Below are positions 58,376-64,000 of a stretch of DNA of 64,000 nt, piece by piece (position 1 is the stretch's first letter; every line of letters begins with the position of its first letter). Under the pieces are notes generated by a model. That model made no database searches, was not told where the DNA came from, and worked only from the letters and a program-made list of their open reading frames with translations. Source of the DNA: JAWKTV01 sp041398905 (GTDB lineage: Bacteria > Planctomycetota > Planctomycetia > Planctomycetales > Planctomycetaceae); assembly GCA_041398905.1 (NCBI GenBank), contig JAWKTV010000003.1, positions 124,001-188,000 on the forward strand. Direction: 5' to 3'. Both the position numbers and the translations under genes were made by a program.

Positions 58376-58735
58376 GGGGTTCCCCAAGTGAACGTTGTGC
58401 AAGGAAGTGTTGGACATCGAAAGACCGTCGGGCCGCATTGGGTGATCCGGCAGGCGATGCTTCCGCAACCGCCTCTAAGAACCGCGGAACCCGCGTGGTT
58501 CTTCGTCAGAACCTCGTCCCGTCAGTATAGATTGATCGGGAACATCTGGAAACAGCGATGCAGCGGGGACCAACCAGGCCCGCCGTAACCGCGCCTCCGC
58601 AGCCTAATCACACCATAGCCTTGAATCTTCCCCCCCCGCCGCTCATCCTTACCGCACCCTTTGATGCGTTGGACCACCAATTCCAGCGTTCAAACCATCG
58701 TCTCGCCCGCCATTCCCGCCTAGCGACTCCACATC
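58376..58735. other. divergent region between cytochrome and MFS genes
   Basis: These 360 bases must hold both promoters. No gene or RNA was recognised; a C-rich stretch lies near 58630. Confidence 0.35.
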
Positions 58736-60221
58736 ATGAGCAGCCCGTCTCCCGCGAAGACTCCGATGAACACCACCGCGTGGCTCATCTGCATCATCGC
58801 CTCCATCGGCTTCGCCTTTGACATTTACGAGCTGCTCATGCTCCCCTTGATCGTCAAGACGACGATCCCCGCCCTCGCGCCGGTCACCCCCGAGACCGCC
58901 GAACTCTGGGCCCCAGGCGGTGCGAACTACCTTCAGTGGGCACGCACCCTCTTCTTCGTTCCGGCCCTTGTCGGCGGAGTCGCCGGCTTCTTCGGCGGAT
59001 ACCTCACCGATCTTCTCGGCCGACGTCGCGTCCTCACCTGGAGCATCCTGCTCTACGCCTGCTCCGCCTGTGCCGCCGGCTTCGCCACCAGCCTTCAGGA
59101 GTTGCTCGTCTACCGTTGCCTCATCTTCATTGGCGTCTGTGTCGAGTTCGTCGCGGCCGTCGCCTGGCTGGCGGAACTCTTTCCCAACCGCGATCAGCGC
59201 GAGTCAGTGCTCGGCTACACACAGGCCTTCTCATCGCTCGGCGGTGTGCTGGTCGCCGTCGCCAACTATGTCGCCAGCACCTATGCCCAAAGCCTTCCCG
59301 CGATTCAGGGCGGGCATGAGTCCTGGCGTTACACCCTCATCTCCGGCCTCATTCCTGCCATCCCGCTCATCATCATCCGCCCGTTCCTCCCCGAGTCCCC
59401 CGTGTGGGCCGCCAAACAAGAGGCTGGGACTCTCAAGCGTCCCAACCCGCTCGAACTCTTTCAGCCCGGCCTCCGACTGACCACCATTGTCACCACGCTC
59501 TGCTTCGCCTCCACATTCGGTCTCGCCTTCGGTGCCATTCAGCAGACTCCCCAGATCCTCTCCGGACACGTCGACGTCCAGAAGCAGGTCGCGGATGCCA
59601 AGCAGAAGCTGCAGGAGACCGGCATGCCCGATGGCTCCGCGCCCGACCGAGAAGCAGCTCAAAATCGCCGGTGCCAACACCAGCGACAAGATCACCGCCG
59701 GCGTTCAGTCCTTCCAGGAAGTCGGCGGCATGGCCGGCCGACTGCTGCTCGCCTATCTCGCGGTCATCATCATTGGACGACGCACCCTCTTCCGCATCTT
59801 CCAGATCCCCAGCCTGCTGCTCGTGCCCGCGCTCTACTACTGGCTCGCCCAAAACCTCGAAACACCGGGCAGCCTCGAACTCTTCCGATACGCCCTGTTC
59901 TTCGCCGGTGCCGTCGTCATCGGGCAAATGAGCTTCTGGGGCAACTACATCCCGATGGTCTTCCCCGTCCATTTGCGCGGCACCGGTGAGAGCTTCGCCG
60001 CCAACATCGGCGGCCGGGTCATCGGCACAGCCGCAGCCTGGTTCACGCTCACCTTCTCGGCGGCGACACCACCCGACCGCGCCAAGATGGCCACCGTCGC
60101 CGCCGTCATCGCGCTCATCTACGCCATGGTCGGGTTCGTCCTGACCTTCCTCCTCCCGGAGCCGAACGAGTCCGAGTCCCACGAAGCCGAATCCCTCGCA
60201 CCCGCGACTCCCGAGAGCTGA
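58736..60221 (+). CDS. MFS transporter, one frameshift
   Basis: From ATG 58736 the product is a twelve-helix major facilitator. The first half holds WLICIIASIGFAFDIYELL and the loop-2/3 signature GYLTDLLGRRRVLTWSI, a standard MFS motif A. The frame then moves near 59645, where an extra base separates MPDGSAP from TEKQLKIAGANTSDKI; the second half has GRLLLAYLAVIIIGRRTLF, FWGNYIPMVFPVHLRGTGESFAANIGGRV and a Glu-rich end before the stop at 60221. About 495 residues. The substrate, perhaps a sugar or organic acid, is not inferable. The stop is followed by a good hairpin terminator. Confidence 0.85.
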
Positions 60222-60250
60222 GCCACCTCACCCGCATTCCGACTCTCGCC

Positions 60251-60282
60251 GCGACCCGGCCGCACCCCAGCGGCCGGGTCGC
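60251..60282 (+). terminator. Hairpin terminator after the MFS gene
   Basis: A 12-base perfect stem, GCGACCCGGCCG (60251-60262) with CGGCCGGGTCGC (60271-60282), and an eight-base loop lie 29 bases past the MFS stop. The tail is TTCGCGTT, so the U-run is weak. It isolates the capsid module that follows. Confidence 0.75.
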
Positions 60283-60469
60283 TTCGCGTTGGTGATCACC
60301 CGGTTCCATTCGATTCCGGCACGCCCGCGCAACCATCGGCGAGAACCCGGTTCTGACTGAAAATGCGCTGATTGACTCTTCGTCGTTCCCCCGCGGTCGC
60401 AGGGGTATCGGCATCCGCGCACCACCACTTCCTGGGGTTGAAGACCCAACACTTCAACCTTCAGGAACA

Positions 60470-61453
60470 ATGCCACACAGCCCTCTCACCGAACACATCG
60501 TCGATTGGCACACCGCCATCGAAGTTGATGCCGCCCATCGCATCGTCCGCAACGTCGCGCTCGCCGGCACCGAATCCCGCAATGGCTACACCTATCACGC
60601 CGACGCTCTCGCCGCCGCCGCGCACCTCTACGACCGCAAGCCCGTCTTTCTCGACCACGCGGCCAACCGCCTGATGCCGCACGATCGCAGCACTCGCGAT
60701 CTCGTTGGCTCAATCACCAATCCCCGCTTTGAAGGCGGTCGAATCCGCGGCGACATTCGCGTACTCGACACCGACTCCGGTCGAACCTTCCTCGCGCTGG
60801 TCGATTCCGACACCCCCGGCATCGGCATGTCCCACGTTGTCCTCGCGCAACGCTCACTCGACGGTTCCAACGTCGAATCCATCGCCGACGTCCTCTCCGT
60901 CGACGCAGTCGTCGCCCCCGCGACCACCTCGACCTTCCGCGAGTCCACCACCACATCGACACCCGTCGTCGTCACGCCATCCTGCCAAGGTGACGCGCGT
61001 GCTGTCACGGCCGAGTGTCGCGACCGTGCCGCCATCAACGACGCCGTGCCGGCACATTCGCCTCGTGTCGGGCAAGAGACAGCGCAGTCCCCGGCCGCCG
61101 ACACCATCCCTGCTGTTCCGCTGCTGGAGCAGTCGCTGGCCTCGCTCACCGCCGAGTGCGACCAGCTCCGCACGCAAATCACCGAAATGCAGGCACGACG
61201 TGAACAGGAAGTTCGCGCTCAGCGCATGGATGCGCTCCTTACTTCTTCAGGACTCCCCGCCTTCGCCGCGACTCCGCTCTTCCGATCGCTGCTAAATCAG
61301 GCACCCGACGACGACGCCCGACAAGCCCTCATCTCCGAGCGACTGCAGCTCATCAGCACGTCCCGCCAGACGCCCCCCAACAGCCAGTCCCGCCTTTCCG
61401 ACCACTCCGCCACCTCCACCACGCAGGCCTTTCTCAAAGCCCTCAAACGCTAG
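60470..61453 (+). CDS. Phage prohead protease / scaffold fusion
   Basis: The 327-residue product from ATG 60470 has two parts. Residues 1-160 resemble T4 gp21-type (U9/S80-like) head maturation proteases: NVALAGTESRNGYTYHADAL, then KPVFLDHAANR with a candidate catalytic His, RSTRDLVGSITNPRFEGGRIRGDIRV, TPGIGMSHVVLA with a candidate Ser, and SVDAVVAPATT. A Thr/Ser/Pro-rich linker follows to about 215. The last 110 residues form a coiled coil (LEQSLASLTAECDQLRTQITEMQ), as expected for a scaffold to be cleaved after capsid assembly. It is the first gene of a phage head module; the order protease, decoration, capsid is normal for tailed phages. Confidence 0.78.
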   Translation: MPHSPLTEHIVDWHTAIEVDAAHRIVRNVALAGTESRNGYTYHADALAAAAHLYDRKPVFLDHAANRLMPHDRSTRDLVGSITNPRFEGGRIRGDIRVLDTDSGRTFLALVDSDTPGIGMSHVVLAQRSLDGSNVESIADVLSVDAVVAPATTSTFRESTTTSTPVVVTPSCQGDARAVTAECRDRAAINDAVPAHSPRVGQETAQSPAADTIPAVPLLEQSLASLTAECDQLRTQITEMQARREQEVRAQRMDALLTSSGLPAFAATPLFRSLLNQAPDDDARQALISERLQLISTSRQTPPNSQSRLSDHSATSTTQAFLKALKR

Positions 61454-61510
61454 CGTCAACATCTTCGCGACTCCCACTCTTCAGCTTCTGCCCATTACCC
61501 CACACGCCTC

Positions 61511-61984
61511 ATGAACTCGCTCCGCTTCCGTTCTGGCCAGGTCCATCTCCGTAAAGTCCGTGTCGAGGACGACACCGTCATTGAAGCCGGCGATCTCGTC
61601 TGGCTGGACGGTGATGTCGTCCGCCCGGCCGCTGACTTCCCCTGGGACACTAACCTTGCCGCCACGCAGAACGCCTTCGCCGCAAAGTTTGTCGGCGTCG
61701 CGCACCAGCCGTCCGCGATCGGCCAGGCCGACCCGATCTCCGTCGACGTGTCCGCCACCGCCGTCTACGAGTTTCGCGTCGCGCCGGCCGCCTATGAACT
61801 GGGCCAACCCCTTGGACCTGACGCCAACGGCTCAGCCTTGATGAGCCAGCAACTCGAAGCCGCCACCGCCACGAACGCCATCGCCCGGGCCGCCGAGTAT
61901 CACCCCGCCGCCAGCTCCCTGCGAGTCACCTTCGCCTCCGCGCTCAACACCGCTTCCGGCAACGCCAACGCCAGTCTCGGCTGA
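61511..61984 (+). CDS. Capsid decoration / cement-like protein
   Basis: The 157-residue product from ATG 61511 sits between protease and capsid genes, where phage cement genes lie. It begins with a beta-rich part (SLRFRSGQVHLRKVRVEDDTVIEAGDLVWLDGDVVRPAAD) like the DUF2190/gpD-type small capsid proteins that cap the phage head, followed by FVGVAHQPSAIGQADPISVDVSATAVYEF. This 'G.a........I.V...G..e' order is the capsid cement pattern. The C-terminal part is Ala/Ser/Asn-rich. No catalytic motif. Assignment rests mainly on gene order and length. Confidence 0.62.
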   Translation: MNSLRFRSGQVHLRKVRVEDDTVIEAGDLVWLDGDVVRPAADFPWDTNLAATQNAFAAKFVGVAHQPSAIGQADPISVDVSATAVYEFRVAPAAYELGQPLGPDANGSALMSQQLEAATATNAIARAAEYHPAASSLRVTFASALNTASGNANASLG

Positions 61985-62058
61985 CGATCGCTGGCCATCG
62001 CCGCTCTTCGACACGTACCGCTTTCATCCTCACCGCACCCGACTCCGCACCACCACGC

Positions 62059-63264
62059 ATGCTCCGCAACCTCATCCAGTCCCACGGACCCGCCGGCTTC
62101 TATCACAAGGTCGTTGAACTGCTGAACGACAAGCAGCTCACGCCTGACGACTTCTCGTACCGCGAACTTGCCGAAGCCACCGGTGTCCTCGGTAACCTCA
62201 CTTCACTCCGCAACCCGCACACCCTCCCGATCCAGCAGCTCTCAAACCTCAGCAGCTCCACCGCGACGCTCACCGAGTCCACCCCCGGCGTCGGCACCGC
62301 CCTCTTCCAGACCATCACGGGAGAACTCATCGGCCGCAAGGTCATCGAGGGCTACGAAGACGACGCCGGCTTCATCGGTGACCACCTCGTCACCGTCCTG
62401 CCCAGCCGCCTCCGCAACACGCGCATCGCCGGCTTCCGCGCACTCGCAGGGCCCACGGAAGTCGCGGAAGGTCACCCCTACGAGGAATCCAGCTTCGAGG
62501 AGAAGTTCGTCACCTCGCTCGAATCCAAGCAGGGACGAATCCTCTCCATCAACGAGGAACTGATCGCCTTCGACCAGACCGGAGAGATTCACCGCCGCGC
62601 GATGGCCCTCGGCTACTATCTCCGACAGGAACGCGAACGTACCATCGTTCGAGCCGTCACCGACGCAGACGCCGCCGCCGGTCGCCATGTCTACCGCCCG
62701 GGCGGACAAGGCCAGGCTCTCTACGCTGCCAGCGGCTCCAATCGCAACTACATCGGAGCAACGAATACGACCTCGCCCGACTTCGCCGCGGCGATTCCGC
62801 TCGTCGACTGGACCGATGTTGAGCAGGCTCTGCATTACCGCGCGACCGAAATCCGTGACGACCGCATCGACGGCGACCAGCGCCCCATCGTCGCTCCCGC
62901 GAAGCAACTGCTCGTTCCCGAACGGCTTCGCGGCACCGCCCGCAGCATCGTCAACTCGACCGAGGTGCATGTCTCGACCGGTGAAGGTGAAACCCGCTAC
63001 GCCAACCCGCTCCACGGCACCCTCGAAGTCCTCTCTTCCCCGTTCATCGACGAACAGGGGGGCACCGCCACCAGCGACTGGTATCTCGGAGACTTCCGCC
63101 GCCAGTTCGTCTGGACCGAGATCTGGCCGGTGCAAACTTTTCTGCAACGCTCGGAGAGTGAGGCGGCATTCGAGCGCGACGTCGTGCTGAGGGTCAAGGC
63201 CCGCTACTTCGGCGGCATCTCCGCCGTCGACACCGCCTTCGTCACCAAGGTCAGCGGCAGCTAA
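62059..63264 (+). CDS. Phage major capsid protein
   Basis: The 401-residue product from ATG 62059 is of the right length and position for a HK97-fold major capsid protein. The N-terminus is helical (LRNLIQSHGPAGFYHKVVELLNDKQLTPDDFSYREL), then comes a beta-rich core including AGFIGDHLVTVLPSRLRNTRIAGFRALAG, YEESSFEEKFVTSLESKQGRIL and an inner segment FDQTGEIHRRAMALGYYLRQERE. The end (WYLGDFRRQFVWTEIWPVQTFLQRSESEAAFERDVVLRVKARYFGGISAVDTAFVTKV) is the C-terminal strand pattern of major capsid proteins that respond to 'mu/T4-like' protease-scaffold systems. The frame is intact. Confidence 0.78.
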   Translation: MLRNLIQSHGPAGFYHKVVELLNDKQLTPDDFSYRELAEATGVLGNLTSLRNPHTLPIQQLSNLSSSTATLTESTPGVGTALFQTITGELIGRKVIEGYEDDAGFIGDHLVTVLPSRLRNTRIAGFRALAGPTEVAEGHPYEESSFEEKFVTSLESKQGRILSINEELIAFDQTGEIHRRAMALGYYLRQERERTIVRAVTDADAAAGRHVYRPGGQGQALYAASGSNRNYIGATNTTSPDFAAAIPLVDWTDVEQALHYRATEIRDDRIDGDQRPIVAPAKQLLVPERLRGTARSIVNSTEVHVSTGEGETRYANPLHGTLEVLSSPFIDEQGGTATSDWYLGDFRRQFVWTEIWPVQTFLQRSESEAAFERDVVLRVKARYFGGISAVDTAFVTKVSGS

Positions 63265-63426
63265 CCACTCCGAAACCTGGCCGTTATCTGCTCCCCTCAA
63301 AGGGTTCCCGGTCGATCGCACCGCTACTCACCTCATGACGCAATCGCCCCACTGCGTCCGCGGTCCCGGGAACCCTCTCTTTCGCATCGCATTGACCTTC
63401 GATTCATCAACTCGACCTGACTTGCC

Positions 63427-63984
63427 ATGCACATTCGCGGCGTCAACCATTCCGGCTCCGTTAGCCGCGTCATCAGTCTGCCCCGCCCGGATGGCTCGGC
63501 GTGGCCCCTCACCATCAGTCCGTTGCCGCTCGGCTTTCACCGTCGGCTTCGCGAGTACGGCCTCAACCCGCCGGCACCACCCGTCAAAGTGTCACGAGAC
63601 TCGCATGGCAAGCCGCTCCGAGACGAGCAGGGCCTTGCTGTGACCACTTGCGATAACACGGACCCCGCCTACCTCGCCGAAGTCGAACTCTACCACCAGC
63701 GCGTCGCGACCCTCGCCGTCTATCACGCGCTCCAGGACGACCCCAACATCACCTTCGACACCCGGCTCAACGGTGAGCCCGGCCACCCCAAGAGCCGTCC
63801 CAACTCCGCTGACTGGCTCCGCGCCGCCGACGCGATCCATGCTGAGCTGGAAGCCGCCGGCTTCACCGCCGGCGACCTCATCCTGCTCTGCGAGGAAGTC
63901 TGCCGTCTCAGCAACCTGATCGGAGATCACCTCAAGGCGGCCCGCGGAAATTTCTTGTCGAGCAGCCCGCCGCAAGCCCCCTAG
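63427..63984 (+). CDS. Hypothetical protein of the phage head module
   Basis: The 185-residue product from ATG 63427 follows the capsid gene by 162 bp on the same strand. It begins MHIRGVNHSGSVSRVISLPRPDGSAWPLTISPLPLGFHRRLREYGL, then has TCDNTDPAYLAEVELYHQRVATLAVYHALQDDP and a C-terminal helical part (WLRAADAIHAELEAAGFTAGDLILLCEEVCRLSNL). The 'ITISPLPLG' strand plus the helical end recalls tail-assembly chaperones or head-tail connection proteins, but the similarity is too weak to assign. Its stop is 16 bases from the window edge, so the module continues beyond it. Confidence 0.6.
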   Translation: MHIRGVNHSGSVSRVISLPRPDGSAWPLTISPLPLGFHRRLREYGLNPPAPPVKVSRDSHGKPLRDEQGLAVTTCDNTDPAYLAEVELYHQRVATLAVYHALQDDPNITFDTRLNGEPGHPKSRPNSADWLRAADAIHAELEAAGFTAGDLILLCEEVCRLSNLIGDHLKAARGNFLSSSPPQAP

Positions 63985-64000
63985 CCGACCTCAACGCCGC

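Noticed and set aside
56993..58588. Plus-strand open frame of 531 codons
   Set aside because: Antisense to the two-heme cytochrome gene, whose heme motifs and signal peptide are clear on the other strand.

Overview
The window is a GC-rich chromosomal segment from a member of the Planctomycetes. This rests on families that are typical of, or strongly expanded in, that phylum: a DUF1559 pseudopilin-like protein (47292-48254), a DUF1501 Tat-exported protein (49561-50937), a two-heme planctomycete-type cytochrome c protein (56516-58375), a PQQ-like beta-propeller, and many secreted proteins of unknown role. No rRNA, tRNA, CRISPR array, insertion sequence or integrase was recognised.

Layout. 1-722: the start of a DUF1990 gene and a small membrane protein. 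982-6713: a MoxR / DUF58 / von Willebrand factor A (Bat-like) operon. 7103-9548: a PstS-like binding protein and an unusual PDZ/YbaY-like/DUF4214-like secreted protein, closed by a clear terminator. 9793-11907: two glycosyltransferases on the minus strand. 12226-16434: HtrA-type protease, secreted esterase, sodium:solute symporter. 16878-17985: a small secreted protein and a DJ-1/PfpI protein. 18210-24317: a minus-strand cluster of circularly permuted ATP-grasp, alpha-E and transglutaminase/DUF2126 genes, facing a divergent gene of about 1,367 codons with no recognised domain (24982-29084). 29531-37642: HDOD protein, DTW/Tsr3-like enzyme, alpha/beta hydrolase, QueE, beta-propeller, TilS, ScpB and a DUF3445 protein. 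37919-45515: aspartyl-tRNA synthetase, GNAT/FemAB-like protein, phosphatidylserine decarboxylase, MurG and a family 2 glycosyltransferase. 45749-47125: a lone lambda-type phage portal gene. 47292-60221: ordinary planctomycete genes (DUF1559, methyltransferase, DUF1501, M50 protease, HpnH, histidine kinase, ThiO-like oxidase, cytochrome, MFS transporter). 60470-63984: a phage head module (protease/scaffold, decoration-like protein, major capsid protein, unknown protein) that continues toward the window edge.

Two observations stand out. First, capsid-forming genes occur in two places separated by about 13 kb of host genes, and no integrase, terminase or lysis gene is visible. This resembles a dispersed, domesticated particle such as a gene transfer agent, although a prophage that starts at 60.4 kb is not excluded. 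Second, at least twelve genes are broken by one or more small frameshifts while the reading frames between the shifts stay open and conserved. At least one shift falls in a C homopolymer where a single added base restores the expected C-terminus. This points to sequencing or assembly indels rather than gene decay, so disrupted genes are given here as full reconstructed spans.
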